Below, in pieces: positions 1 through 9,009 of a DNA stretch of 64,000 nt (position 1 is the first letter of the stretch; the number at the start of each line of letters is the position of its first letter). The DNA is taken from positions 62,001-126,000 of the forward strand of contig LGRT01000037.1 in NCBI GenBank assembly GCA_001642945.1, in the 5' to 3' direction. The translations under genes and the position numbers were made by a program. Source of the DNA: Rhodobacteraceae bacterium SB2. Lineage in GTDB: Bacteria > Pseudomonadota > Alphaproteobacteria > Rhodobacterales > Rhodobacteraceae. A model generated the notes under the pieces. The model saw only the letters and a list, made by a program, of their open reading frames with translations. It did not search any database and had not been told where the DNA came from.

Positions 1-1102
1 GGTGATATTTACCCATCATGCCTTCAAAGCGCTGATGGCAATGCGCCAAGGCCGAGACCCACATATGAGCAAAACCGTCAGAGGCCACAAATTCAGGAGA
101 CGAGGGGCCGTAAGGGTCAATTGCAACCCGCTCAACCGGCGTATCCACTTTATAGGGCGAGGCGCCCCCTTGAATACCGTTAAAATGCCAATCAGGTTTG
201 TAATAAATGCCCCACAGATCTTCGGTAATTACGCTGCCATCCACGCAAGAGTGCAGCGGGGCATCGGTATCGACATGTATCACCGGTGGTATTTTGCCAT
301 CATTGGTTTGCAGCACCTCAGGCGGCAATTGCAAAACGCCTTCTTCAAGTTGCCAGAATCGCCACATATCGATGTCGTGATGCATCTTTCCCGTTAAATC
401 TTTTAGGCTGATCTTTTTGGGCATGCCCAGCATATCCCAGAAATCTCGGGCCCAGGGACCGGGCGCCACAACCACATGCGCGCAAGATAGCGTGCCATGG
501 GATGTCTCAACAGATTTGATGCTAGAACTGGCGCTTTCGCTTGTCAGACCCTTCACCTCGACACCAGAGATAATCCGAACCCCGCGCTCTTCGACCTTCT
601 TGGCCAGCCCGTACATCGATTTGGTGTTGTTCGAATACCCCCCCCGCTTCTCATGCAGGACCGAGGTAATACCTTGCGCCTGCCAATCGCTAAACATGGA
701 TTTCATGTAAGAATCGCAAGCATCCGCACCCTCGATAAACTCGCTTTCATAACCGATTGCTCGCTGTTGCTCATAAATCGAGGTCACGTCTTCACGCATC
801 GATTCGCAAGAAATCTGCATATAGCCCACAGGATGATAGCTGAGGCCGGCCGGATCGCTTTCCCAAACATCCACGGAATGCGCCATAAGTTCCCGCATCG
901 CAGGTTGAAAATAATTATTGCGTACCACGCCGCAGGCAATTCCCGACGCTCCGGACGCAATCCCCGATTTGTCCAAAACAACAACGCGGCCCTCAACATC
1001 TTGACCCTGAGCGATCAAACGGTCCGCCAAGCGCCAGGCTGTGGATAACCCATGAATGCCCGCGCCAATGATGAGGTAGTCTACATGTGTGGGGAACGCC
1101 AT
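1..1102 (-). CDS. FAD-dependent oxidoreductase (DAO family), 3' end off the window
   Basis: Open frame on the minus strand from an ATG at 1102 with no stop before the window edge (367 codons visible). The N-terminus has the dinucleotide-binding GAGIHG motif near residue 13, followed by LSTAWRLA, as in the DAO superfamily (sarcosine, dimethylglycine and glycine oxidases). A GGGAGATGGG ribosome-binding stretch precedes the ATG. The family oxidises secondary or tertiary amines or amino acids with FAD; the substrate is not readable here. It is divergent from a GntR regulator and close to N-methylglutamate dehydrogenase genes, so a role with methylated amines or amino acids is a reasonable inference. 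The C-terminus is missing, so a single-domain oxidase cannot be separated from a GcvT-fused dehydrogenase. Confidence 0.85.
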   Translation of the reverse strand, partial: MAFPTHVDYLIIGAGIHGLSTAWRLADRLIAQGQDVEGRVVVLDKSGIASGASGIACGVVRNNYFQPAMRELMAHSVDVWESDPAGLSYHPVGYMQISCESMREDVTSIYEQQRAIGYESEFIEGADACDSYMKSMFSDWQAQGITSVLHEKRGGYSNNTKSMYGLAKKVEERGVRIISGVEVKGLTSESASSSIKSVETSHGTLSCAHVVVAPGPWARDFWDMLGMPKKISLKDLTGKMHHDIDMWRFWQLEEGVLQLPPEVLQTNDGKIPPVIHVDTDAPLHSCVDGSVITEDLWGIYYKPDWHFNGIQGGASPYKVDTPVERVAIDPYGPSSPEFVASDGFAHMWVSALAHCHQRFEGMMGKYH

Positions 1103-1234
1103 TCACCCATCTCCCTAAAAGTGTTCCAACTGCTTTGCCTTCGTTATGCGGCAGCTTTTCCGCCCAGACGTAAGTCGAGCTTGATAAAAGCAAACCAAAA
1201 GTCAACCTATTTCGTACCACTTGCTGAAAGTTAC

Positions 1235-1270
1235 TTGACATTACCTATTATTGGTACAAAATTGGACCAA
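1235..1270 (+). promoter_or_regulatory. Candidate gntR promoter with tandem operator
   Basis: TTGACA (1235-1240) makes a good -35 element with an AT-rich -10 (CAAAAT, 1257-1262) 16 bases on. Two palindromic boxes lie over the -10: TTGGTACAA (1251-1259) and TTGGACCAA (1262-1270), with centres 11 bases apart, about one helical turn. A dimeric regulator bound here would cover the promoter, so autorepression by the GntR protein encoded 13 bases downstream is likely. The assignment rests on sequence and position only. Confidence 0.5.
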
Positions 1271-1282
1271 AAAAGGGATCTA

Positions 1283-1969
1283 ATGCAGGTGAAGAAGAAA
1301 AAAATGAATGCGGCTGATCTGGCCAGCATATTGCGTGGGGAAATCATTCAAGGCGTTATTGCCCAGCATGAAAAACTTCCCGCCGAGCGCGAGATGGCCG
1401 AAACTTATGGCGTGTCGCGCGGCACCGTGCGCGAAGCTCTGATCAAATTGATGGACACAGATCTGGTTGATATCAAAAGAGGCAGCGGCACTTATGTAAC
1501 ATTTGAGGCGCCGCCTCCCCAGCCCAGCGTCATCCAAACGGCGAATCCGCTTGAACTGATTGATGCCCGCTTTGCCCTAGAACCGCATATTTGCCGCTTG
1601 GCTGTTCTGCATGGTCGCCGTGCTGACTTTGATCGTTTGGGGCAATTATGCACAAAAATGGAGGCCAGCGTTGACAACGCCGCCGCCTTCGCAGAAGCCG
1701 ATACAGAGTTTCACCGCGCCTTAGTCGAATGCACTGGCAACGTTCTTTTAATCTGGATCATGGATCAGATCACATCAGTGCGCGGTCAAAGCGATTGGAC
1801 AAGAATGCGCAGTTTGACGTTGAACACTGCCATTATACAGCAATATAACGCGCAACACAGGCGCATCTTAAACGCGCTTTACAGCCGTGAGCCTGAAGCT
1901 GCCGCAAGCAATATGAAAGAACATCTTGAAACGGCGCGCCTATCCCTAACGCGGGCTGCCGCGGCATAG
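1283..1969 (+). CDS. FadR-subfamily GntR transcriptional regulator
   Basis: Predicted 228-residue regulator. The N-terminal winged helix (about residues 10-75) contains LPAEREMAETYGVSRGTVRE, the classic GntR recognition-helix region, followed by the wing motif GSGTYV. The remaining ~140 residues match the all-helical FCD ligand-binding domain in length and composition (FALEPHICRLAV, DTEFHRALV). The ATG at 1283 was chosen because AGGGAT lies just upstream and the HTH begins at the usual distance; an ATG at 1304 is the alternative. FCD regulators usually bind small organic acids and repress adjacent catabolic genes. It is divergent from the FAD oxidoreductase and near mgdABCD. The ligand is unknown. 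Confidence 0.9.
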   Translation: MQVKKKKMNAADLASILRGEIIQGVIAQHEKLPAEREMAETYGVSRGTVREALIKLMDTDLVDIKRGSGTYVTFEAPPPQPSVIQTANPLELIDARFALEPHICRLAVLHGRRADFDRLGQLCTKMEASVDNAAAFAEADTEFHRALVECTGNVLLIWIMDQITSVRGQSDWTRMRSLTLNTAIIQQYNAQHRRILNALYSREPEAAASNMKEHLETARLSLTRAAAA

Positions 1970-1979
1970 GAGCGCGGCG

Positions 1980-2699
1980 TTACGCGCGGGCCGCAGTTTG
2001 CAACCAATTCAGATATAGACGCTCGGCCATGGCGTTAAACGCCTGCATTTGGGCAGCGCAATCCGCTTCAAGCGTCTTTTGGCCATTGGCGCCCAGCGCC
2101 GCGGTCAAGCTGGCTTCATATTCTGGAATTTTGCCCCAGTCCTGCACCGTGCTCTGTTCTATTTCAATATGAAATTGCAGCGAATAAGCTCGAGGGCCCC
2201 AGCTCATCGCTTGCACGGCGCAATCGGGCGATGTTGCCAAAACTTTTGCCCCTGCCGGCAGCGTTTTAATTTCCGCCCCATGCCATTGCAGGCAATGCAT
2301 GCGCTCGGGCAATCCATCGCATAAAATTCCGGAGGCACCGGCTTCGGTTAATTGAACCTCACAAACCCCAATTTCCGGAATTTCCGATTTGCCAACGCTG
2401 CCACCCAGTGCTTCCGCCAGCAATTGATGGCCAAGGCAAAGCCCAAGAAACGGCAGGCCTTTTTCTTCAACGGCCTTTTGAATAAAGGCTTTTTCAGCGA
2501 TGAGCCAAGGATACGCCTCTTCTTGCCAAACATCCATCGGTCCGCCCATAACCCAAAGCCCATCATAGCCTTCTAGGGCCGGCAAAGCCTCTCCCTCGTC
2601 AAGATGCACCGCATCCCAACTGTGACCATCTTCTTGCAAAAATTGGCGGAAAATACCGGGGTGTTCTGCCCGAGCATGTTGTAAAACAAGTAAATGCAT
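1980..2699 (-). CDS. Class I glutamine amidotransferase (GMP synthase-like, stand-alone)
   Basis: 239 residues, the length of stand-alone GATase1 proteins annotated as GMP synthase-like amidotransferases. The nucleophile elbow is GLCLGHQLLA with Cys88, and the catalytic His177 and Glu179 lie in LQFHIE, so the triad is intact and a glutaminase or gamma-glutamyl hydrolase activity is plausible. No synthetase domain is attached. It ends 10 bases from the convergent gntR gene and lies 53 bases downstream of the AraC-type regulator on the same strand, so those two may be co-transcribed. Since the neighbouring pathway uses gamma-glutamyl-methylamide and glutamine amide nitrogen, a gamma-glutamyl side role is conceivable but speculative. 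Confidence 0.85.
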   Translation of the reverse strand: MHLLVLQHARAEHPGIFRQFLQEDGHSWDAVHLDEGEALPALEGYDGLWVMGGPMDVWQEEAYPWLIAEKAFIQKAVEEKGLPFLGLCLGHQLLAEALGGSVGKSEIPEIGVCEVQLTEAGASGILCDGLPERMHCLQWHGAEIKTLPAGAKVLATSPDCAVQAMSWGPRAYSLQFHIEIEQSTVQDWGKIPEYEASLTAALGANGQKTLEADCAAQMQAFNAMAERLYLNWLQTAARA

Positions 2700-2752
2700 G
2701 TGCCCTCCTAGCTGCGTTTACATAGGCATTTCTCAGCCCCTTAGACAAGTAT

Positions 2753-3727
2753 CTAGCGAAATTCCGACGGTGCGCGGCCGAAATATTCCCGAAATACGCG
2801 CGAAAAATGCGAGGCGCTTGAGAAGCCGGTTGCCAGCCCAATTTCGGTAAGTGACAGCGGTGAGTTGGTTAATAAATTGCGCGCCTTATCAAGCCTTAAA
2901 TCGCGATAATAGCCCATCGTTGACCGCCCCAACTTAAGCGAAAACAACCGGTTTAGCTGGCGCGGTGAAATCTTTGACACCTGTGCCAATTGTTCAAGCG
3001 TCAGCGGATCCGCAACATGCGCCTCCATCGCTTTCACCGTTTCTAACACCTGTGCGTTGGTTGATCCGATCCGCGCGATCAACCCGCTGCGCTGAGGTCC
3101 GATCGCGGGGCGAATTTCCGTATGTAAAAACCAATCGCTGACCAAACTGGCAAAAACTGATCCCTGATGCTGCGTTATCAAGGCCAGCATCAAATCCAGC
3201 GCAGCCGTTCCACCCGCGCATGTCAAACGATCCCGGTCGATAACGTAGAGGCTGCGTTCAAGCAGCAGATGCGGCGCGCTTTCTTCAAGCGCTGCGGCAT
3301 GTTCCCAATGCACGGTCATGCGCCGCTCTGCCATCAAGCCGGCATTGGCCAAAATGACTGGCCCACCCGACACCCCACCGAGGCGCACGCCAAATCGGGC
3401 GATCTTCGCCAGCCAATTCCAGACAGCCATATCCGCAAAGGTGGCGGGGTTGCCACCGGCAACAACAAACAGATAGTCAAGGCGGGGTGCGGTCAAAAGC
3501 GTCGCCTGCGGCGCAACACTGGCAGCGCCAGAGCTCGATATTAGCTCAAGCGATGGGCCAATATTCACAACCTCATAAAGCATACGCCGGCTCAACATAT
3601 TGGCGGCGCGAAACGGCTCAACCGTGGATGCATAAGACATCAAGGCAAAGCCATCGATCGGCAAAACGCCAATTCGGATGATATCCGTCTGATCTCTTTG
3701 GTCAGGCATTGTACCAATTTTTTCCAT
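2753..3727 (-). CDS. GlxA-type AraC family transcriptional regulator
   Basis: 324 residues: an N-terminal DJ-1/PfpI-like (GATase1-like) sensor domain (about 15-185) and a C-terminal AraC double HTH (about 220-320), with TLEQLAQVSKISPRQLNRLF and SLTEIGLATGFSSASHFSRV. This architecture is shared by GbdR, CdhR and SouR, which sense glycine betaine, carnitine and sarcosine. It is divergent from mgdA with an ~80-base spacer, so activation of the N-methylglutamate dehydrogenase operon is the simplest inference. The start is uncertain: the ATG at 3727 has no clear ribosome-binding site, and a second in-frame ATG at 3710 is possible. The catalytic cysteine of PfpI enzymes is not obvious, as expected for a sensor. 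Confidence 0.88.
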   Translation of the reverse strand: MEKIGTMPDQRDQTDIIRIGVLPIDGFALMSYASTVEPFRAANMLSRRMLYEVVNIGPSLELISSSGAASVAPQATLLTAPRLDYLFVVAGGNPATFADMAVWNWLAKIARFGVRLGGVSGGPVILANAGLMAERRMTVHWEHAAALEESAPHLLLERSLYVIDRDRLTCAGGTAALDLMLALITQHQGSVFASLVSDWFLHTEIRPAIGPQRSGLIARIGSTNAQVLETVKAMEAHVADPLTLEQLAQVSKISPRQLNRLFSLKLGRSTMGYYRDLRLDKARNLLTNSPLSLTEIGLATGFSSASHFSRVFREYFGRAPSEFR

Positions 3728-3796
3728 TTATTTATAATAAGCGTCTTTTTTAGAAAAGTATATGCAAAGTGATCCGGTAAGCTAGTATTGGAACAA
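3709..3796. promoter_or_regulatory. Two further copies of the gntR operator-like motif in the araC/mgdA intergenic region
   Basis: The 10-mer ATTGGTACAA found at the gntR promoter recurs as its complement at 3709-3718, inside the start region of the AraC gene. A one-mismatch version, ATTGGAACAA, is at 3787-3796, 13 bases before the mgdA start codon and next to its ribosome-binding site. The same motif at both promoters suggests the GntR protein also controls this intergenic region. Evidence is motif recurrence only. Confidence 0.35.
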
Positions 3797-3809
3797 AGGT
3801 GTTGTCAGC

Positions 3810-5060
3810 ATGAATTATTCCGCATTCAAAATTCTAACGCAGGGATTGACTGGAAATAAAGGTTGGAAACCTGCTTGGCGGGATCCAAAGCCGAAAGACA
3901 GCTATGACGTTGTGATCGTGGGCGGTGGCGGCCACGGGCTATCGACGGCGCATTATCTGGCCAAGACCTACGGGATCACCAATGTTGCAGTGTTAGAAAA
4001 AGGCTGGCTTGGCTCGGGCAATATAGGGCGCAACACAACAATTATCCGCTCAAATTACATGCTGCCGGGCAACGAACCCTTTTACGAATTGTCATTGAAG
4101 CTCTGGGAGGGCCTTGAACAAGATTTTAATTATAATGCGATGGTCAGCCAACGCTCGATCCTCAATCTGTTTCACTCTGATCCACAACGCGACGCGTTTG
4201 TGCGCCGCGCCAATGCGATGATGTTGGCCGGAGCAGATGCGGAATTGGCCGATCAGCAGCAATTGCGGCGCGAACTTCCCTTTTTGGATTTTGACAATGC
4301 GCGGTTTCCCATCAAGGGTGGGCTGTACCAAAGACGTGGCGGCACCGTGCGCCATGACGCCGTGGCCTGGGGCTACGCGCGCGGCGCTGATAGCCGAGGC
4401 GTAGATATCATTCAGAATTGCGAAGTCACCGGGTTTCACATTGAAAACGGCCAATGCAGCGGGGTGGAAACATCTCAAGGGCCCATCAAAGCGCGCAAGG
4501 TGGCCGTTTGCGTGGCCGGATCATCCAGCCGCGTGATGGCCCAAGCCGGCATGCGCCTGCCAATCGAAAGCCACGTGTTGCAAGCGTTTGTCACCGAAGG
4601 TCTGAAACCCACCCTGCCCGGCGTGATCACCTTTGGTGCCGGCCATTTTTACGTGAGCCAATCTGACAAGGGCGGGTTGGTCTTTGGTGGTGATATTGAC
4701 GGCTATAACACCTATGCCCAGCGCGGCAATTTACCGGTGGTAGAAGATGTGGCTGAGGGCGGAATGGCGATCATGCCGATGATCGGGCGGGCGCGTTTGT
4801 TGCGCAGCTGGGGCGGCATTATGGACATGTCTATGGATGGCTCGCCCTTTATCGACAAAACCCATATTGACGGGCTCTATTTCAATGGCGGCTGGTGCTA
4901 TGGCGGGTTTAAAGCCACCCCGGCCAGTGGCTTATGCTATGCCCATTTGCTCGCGACTGATGCCCCCCACCCTGTCGCAACAGAGCTGCGCCTTGATCGG
5001 TTCAAACGCGGCCATTTGATCGATGAAAAGGGCCAAGGCTCACAACCGAATTTACACTAA
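3810..5060 (+). CDS. mgdA: N-methylglutamate dehydrogenase subunit A (SoxB-like)
   Basis: 416 residues, homologous to the beta subunit (SoxB) of heterotetrameric sarcosine oxidase. The FAD-binding motif is GGGGHGLS (residues 38-45), followed by the family stretch GRNTTIIRSNY. His182 in VRHDAVAWG occupies the region of the SoxB covalent-FMN histidine. SoxBDAG-like complexes oxidise an N-methyl group to an N-methylene intermediate that is passed to folate. The same-strand gene order (SoxB-, SoxD-, SoxA-, SoxG-like) together with mgsABC and gmaS downstream identifies this as N-methylglutamate dehydrogenase rather than true sarcosine oxidase. An AAGGTG ribosome-binding site supports the start. 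Confidence 0.88.
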   Translation: MNYSAFKILTQGLTGNKGWKPAWRDPKPKDSYDVVIVGGGGHGLSTAHYLAKTYGITNVAVLEKGWLGSGNIGRNTTIIRSNYMLPGNEPFYELSLKLWEGLEQDFNYNAMVSQRSILNLFHSDPQRDAFVRRANAMMLAGADAELADQQQLRRELPFLDFDNARFPIKGGLYQRRGGTVRHDAVAWGYARGADSRGVDIIQNCEVTGFHIENGQCSGVETSQGPIKARKVAVCVAGSSSRVMAQAGMRLPIESHVLQAFVTEGLKPTLPGVITFGAGHFYVSQSDKGGLVFGGDIDGYNTYAQRGNLPVVEDVAEGGMAIMPMIGRARLLRSWGGIMDMSMDGSPFIDKTHIDGLYFNGGWCYGGFKATPASGLCYAHLLATDAPHPVATELRLDRFKRGHLIDEKGQGSQPNLH

Positions 5061-5167
5061 CCCCAGCACCGAAGCGTTGAACTTGAAATGATTATATACC
5101 CGCAATACCGCTTTCCTTTCTTACCCGCGCTCGAGCTTAGCAGCAGAGCGCGCGCAGGAGATTTTTC

Positions 5168-5455
5168 ATGATTATCAACCACCCACTGCTGGGCCCGCGC
5201 GACGCAGCCGAATTTGTCTATTTGGGCGATGCAAGCCTGATCGACCGGCCTGATCCAAATGCAGCAGATGCCGCCGATCGGTTTTTTGAATATGGCTATC
5301 TGCGCGATAATCCGGCCGGGATGCATGAGGAGCTTTGGTATCATGAACAAGGCGACCGGTCTTGGCTGGTGGTCACCCGCGACACGCTGACCCATGACAT
5401 CACAGCGGTTCGATTGGCCCGCGTTGTCGCAAAAGAAAGAGGCCGCAGCAAATGA
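5168..5455 (+). CDS. mgdB: N-methylglutamate dehydrogenase subunit B (SoxD-like)
   Basis: 95 residues, the size of the delta subunit of sarcosine oxidase. It retains the family pattern GPRDAAEFVYLGDA near the N-terminus and RDNPAG..HEELWYH in the middle. The cysteines that bind zinc in SoxD (a CxxC near the N-terminus and a later Cys) are absent: the first region reads NHPLLGPRD and the later one HEQGDRSW. The protein may therefore be structural and metal-free. An AGGAGA ribosome-binding site precedes the ATG, and the stop overlaps the mgdC start as ATGA. A 107-base gap separates it from mgdA. Confidence 0.85.
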   Translation: MIINHPLLGPRDAAEFVYLGDASLIDRPDPNAADAADRFFEYGYLRDNPAGMHEELWYHEQGDRSWLVVTRDTLTHDITAVRLARVVAKERGRSK

Positions 5456-8400
5456 AACAAATTCGTCGTATCGCGGGTGGTCTTATCGATCGCAAAACAC
5501 CCTTAAGTTTTGAGTTTAATGGCCGGCGCTTTGAAGGCTATCAGGGTGACACGCTGGCCTCAGCATTGATCGCGAATGGCCAAACGCTGGTGGGGCGCAG
5601 TTTTAAATACCACCGCCCGCGCGGTATCTTTAGCGCCGGCTCTGAGGAACCAAACGCTTTGGTTGAACTGCGCAAAGGTGCCTTTCAAGAGCCGAATACC
5701 AGGGCCACCACTGTCGAGTTATTCGACCAGCTCAGCGCGAAAAGCCAAAATCATCGTGGCTCTTTAGAGTTCGATCTGATGGCCTTTACCGATTATCTAT
5801 CGCCATTTTTAAGCGCCGGGTTTTATTATAAAACCTTCATGTGGCCCAAATTTGCATGGGAAAAACTGTATGAACCAGCCATTCGCGCGGCGGCTGGCTT
5901 GGGCAGTCTGTCTTTAGAAGACGATCCAGACATTTATGACAAAGGGTTTTTGCATTGTGATCTTTTGGTTATCGGCGCGGGTCCTAGTGGTTTGGCCGCT
6001 GCGCGCGCCGCCGCGTTCAGCGGGGCACAGGTTATTCTGGCAGATGAAGATTTCCGAGGGGGGGGGCGGCTCAACAGCGAAACCTTCGAGGTTGATGGAA
6101 AAAAGGGGGCGGATTGGGCGCAGGCGCTCTGGCAAGAGCTGGCAAGCCTGCCCAATGTAAGGCTGATGTCACGCACCACAATCTATGGGGCCTATGATCA
6201 CGGCATTTATGGCGCGCTTGAGCGCCGCACCGACCACTTGCCCCATTCTGGGGGAAAACCCCGGCAAATCCTGTGGCGCATCTATTCAAAGCGCGCCGTT
6301 TTGGCCGCGGGTGCAACGGAACGCCCGATTGCCTTTGGCAATAATGATCGCCCCGGTATTATGCTTGCGGGCGCGGTGCGCAGCTATGTAAACCGGTTTG
6401 CTGCCACACCGGGAAAGCGGATCAGCATCTTTACAAATAATGACGATGGGTGGCGCACAGCGCGCGATCTCAGCGCTCAGGGCGTGTCGGTGGCGGCGGT
6501 TATTGACAGCCGGGATATTGCGCCATTGACCGACATTCCACATGCTAAGATTGTCATGGGCGCCGGCGTGATGGACACATCCGGGCGCAAGGCTTTGAAA
6601 GAGATCACCCTAACAACCGGCCAGAGGATTACGACAGATTGCTTAGCCGTTTCTGGTGGCTGGAACCCGAATGTCCATTTAACCTGCCATCAACGTGGCC
6701 GACCAAGCTGGGCAGAAAACATAAACGCGTTTGTACCCGGCAAACATCTTCCCCCAGGAATGCAGGTTGTGGGGGCCGCACAAGGCGATCTAACACTGTC
6801 GCAAGCGATGAGCGGCGCGCATCAAAAGGCCAAAGAGATGGTCAAAGATCTGGGCTTCACAGCCACGCGAAAAGCCGCACCCAAAGCCAGCGATGAAACC
6901 AGCATGGGGGCCGCGTTCTGGCATGTCGGCGCTAGCAAAGCCCGCGCTTGGATAGATTTACAAAACGATGTGACGGTCAAAGATATTCGCCAATCCTATC
7001 AGGAAGGGTTTCGCTCGGTTGAACATCTCAAACGCTATACCACGCTGGGTATGGCCACCGATCAGGGCAAAACCTCCAACATACCGGCTTTGGCGATTAT
7101 GGCGGAATGTACGGGCAAAACGATCCCAGAAACCGGCACCACGATTTTCCGCCCCCCCTACACGCCGGTGCCCATGGGCGCTTTGGCTGGGCGCGCGCGC
7201 GGCAAGGATTTCCGCCCCTATCGGCTGACCCCCAGCCATCGCTGGGCCGCAGAAAATGGCGCGACCTTCGTGGAAACAGGGAATTGGTTACGCGCCCAAT
7301 GGTATGCTCGCCCCGGGGAAAAAGGCTGGCGCGACAGCGTTGATCGCGAAGTAGAAATGACCCGAGCGTCGGTGGGCATTTGCGATGTCACAACTTTAGG
7401 AAAAATTGATATCCAAGGCAAAGACGCTGCCCTGTTTTTAAACCAGGTTTACACCAATGCCTTTCTGAAACTGCCCGTGGGCAAAGTGCGTTATGGGCTG
7501 ATGCTGCGCGAAGACGGCATCGCTTATGATGATGGCACAACAGCTCGGTTGGGCGAAAACCATTTTGTGATGACCACCACGACGGCCAATGCCGTCTTGG
7601 TCTTTCGGCGCTTAGAATTTGCGCGGCAATGCCTGTGGCCTGAGCTTGATGTTCATATGATTTCCAGCACGGATGCTTGGGCGCAATTTGCGGTAGCCGG
7701 GCCGAATTCGCGCGCGCTGTTGCAAAAGCTCGTCGATAAACCGTTCGATTTATCAAATGAAGGCTTCGGCTTCATGGCTTGCGCGGAAACAACCGTCTGC
7801 GGCGGCACGCCAGCCCGTTTGTTCAGAATTTCTTTTTCGGGTGAATTGGCCTTTGAAATCGCCGTGCCCGCGCGCTTTGGCACTGCAATGATGGACTGCT
7901 TGATGCAAGCGGGGCAGGAATTTGACGCCGTGCCTTATGGCACCGAAGCGCTTGGGGTGATGCGGATCGAAAAAGGCCATGCCGCGGGCAATGAATTAAA
8001 CGGGCAAACATCAGCGTTGAATTTGGGGCTGGGCGGATTTGTCAGCGCCAAGAAGGATTGCATCGGCAAAACCCTGTCTCAACGCCCGGAAATGAACCGC
8101 GAGGATGCGATCCGCCTTGTCGGGTTTAAACCCGTAGATCAAAGCCAAGCGCTGTCTGCAGGGGCGCATTTCATTGCGCTGAGTGACGCAGCAACAATGG
8201 CCAATGATCAAGGCTGGATGTCGTCGGTGGCCTACTCACCGGTTTTGGGGCATTCGATCGGCTTGGGCTTTATAAAGGCGGGACATGAACGCATGGGAGA
8301 AGTGGTGCGCGCGGTCAACCCGGCCCAGAAGAAAGAGGTGCAAGTAAAGATCGTATCGCCGCATTTCTATGATCCGGATGGAGGACGGCAACGTGGCTGA
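5452..8400 (+). CDS. mgdC: N-methylglutamate dehydrogenase subunit C (SoxA-like)
   Basis: 982 residues, matching the alpha subunit of sarcosine oxidase. Order of domains: an N-terminal ferredoxin-fold segment (FEGYQGDTLASALIANG, residues ~27-43), an NAD(P)-binding Rossmann domain with [13 protein letters not shown] (residues 173-185), a second Rossmann region, and a C-terminal GcvT-type folate-binding half (from about 600) that takes up the methylene group as 5,10-methylene-THF. The ATG overlaps the mgdB stop by four bases, indicating translational coupling. With MgdABD it converts N-methylglutamate to glutamate and releases the methyl carbon as a C1 unit. Confidence 0.9.
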   Translation: MKQIRRIAGGLIDRKTPLSFEFNGRRFEGYQGDTLASALIANGQTLVGRSFKYHRPRGIFSAGSEEPNALVELRKGAFQEPNTRATTVELFDQLSAKSQNHRGSLEFDLMAFTDYLSPFLSAGFYYKTFMWPKFAWEKLYEPAIRAAAGLGSLSLEDDPDIYDKGFLHCDLLVIGAGPSGLAAARAAAFSGAQVILADEDFRGGGRLNSETFEVDGKKGADWAQALWQELASLPNVRLMSRTTIYGAYDHGIYGALERRTDHLPHSGGKPRQILWRIYSKRAVLAAGATERPIAFGNNDRPGIMLAGAVRSYVNRFAATPGKRISIFTNNDDGWRTARDLSAQGVSVAAVIDSRDIAPLTDIPHAKIVMGAGVMDTSGRKALKEITLTTGQRITTDCLAVSGGWNPNVHLTCHQRGRPSWAENINAFVPGKHLPPGMQVVGAAQGDLTLSQAMSGAHQKAKEMVKDLGFTATRKAAPKASDETSMGAAFWHVGASKARAWIDLQNDVTVKDIRQSYQEGFRSVEHLKRYTTLGMATDQGKTSNIPALAIMAECTGKTIPETGTTIFRPPYTPVPMGALAGRARGKDFRPYRLTPSHRWAAENGATFVETGNWLRAQWYARPGEKGWRDSVDREVEMTRASVGICDVTTLGKIDIQGKDAALFLNQVYTNAFLKLPVGKVRYGLMLREDGIAYDDGTTARLGENHFVMTTTTANAVLVFRRLEFARQCLWPELDVHMISSTDAWAQFAVAGPNSRALLQKLVDKPFDLSNEGFGFMACAETTVCGGTPARLFRISFSGELAFEIAVPARFGTAMMDCLMQAGQEFDAVPYGTEALGVMRIEKGHAAGNELNGQTSALNLGLGGFVSAKKDCIGKTLSQRPEMNREDAIRLVGFKPVDQSQALSAGAHFIALSDAATMANDQGWMSSVAYSPVLGHSIGLGFIKAGHERMGEVVRAVNPAQKKEVQVKIVSPHFYDPDGGRQRG

Positions 8401-8968
8401 GTATAGATTAACCTCGGAAGAATTTCTTAACGGCTATCAAGCACAATTTGGACCAATCAGCCTGCGCGAGATCAGCGATATATGCATGGTCTCGATGGCG
8501 GTTCCCTTGGCAGAGGAGCAAGCCGTGCAAAAGGCTTTGAAAGCAGGCTTTGGTATCGATATGCCCGATATTGGGCAGAGCCAATGCGCGGCACCACTGG
8601 ACTCGCGGGTGCTACGCATGGGATTGGATCAGATGTTTGTGCTTTTCCCGCGAGCGCAGAATATCGGGCGCGCGGAGCAACAGATTAAAACCCTGATGAA
8701 AAGCGCCGTTTATACAACAGATCAAAGCCATAATTGGGTTGGTTTGGAAATATCCGGACCTGGGTGCCGCAGCGCGCTTGAACGCATTTGTCCAATTGAT
8801 TTGCACCCCGAGCGGTTCGCGATTGACGCGGTTGCGCGCACGCAGATGGAGCATCTGGGCACAATAATTTTATGCGTGGATCACGAAACCTATTGGCTGT
8901 TTTCGGCCAGTTCATCGGCAAAATCGTTTTTACATGCGCTCGAAACATCGATCCACAACGTTCAATGA
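8393..8968 (+). CDS. mgdD: N-methylglutamate dehydrogenase subunit D (SoxG-like)
   Basis: 191 residues from a GTG at 8393, homologous to the gamma subunit of sarcosine oxidase, a GcvT-fold small subunit. GTG was chosen because GGAGGA sits eight bases upstream and the GTG overlaps the end of mgdC in the usual way; an ATG at 8369 would add eight residues with no ribosome-binding site. The stretches LRMGLDQMFVLFP and TTDQSHNWVGLEISGPG match SoxG-like proteins. It is the last gene of the mgd operon and faces tmm convergently. Confidence 0.85.
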   Translation: MAEYRLTSEEFLNGYQAQFGPISLREISDICMVSMAVPLAEEQAVQKALKAGFGIDMPDIGQSQCAAPLDSRVLRMGLDQMFVLFPRAQNIGRAEQQIKTLMKSAVYTTDQSHNWVGLEISGPGCRSALERICPIDLHPERFAIDAVARTQMEHLGTIILCVDHETYWLFSASSSAKSFLHALETSIHNVQ

Positions 8969-9009
8969 GGCAAAACGCAAGTGCACAAAGCGCTGCGGAG
9001 GCAGAAGAA

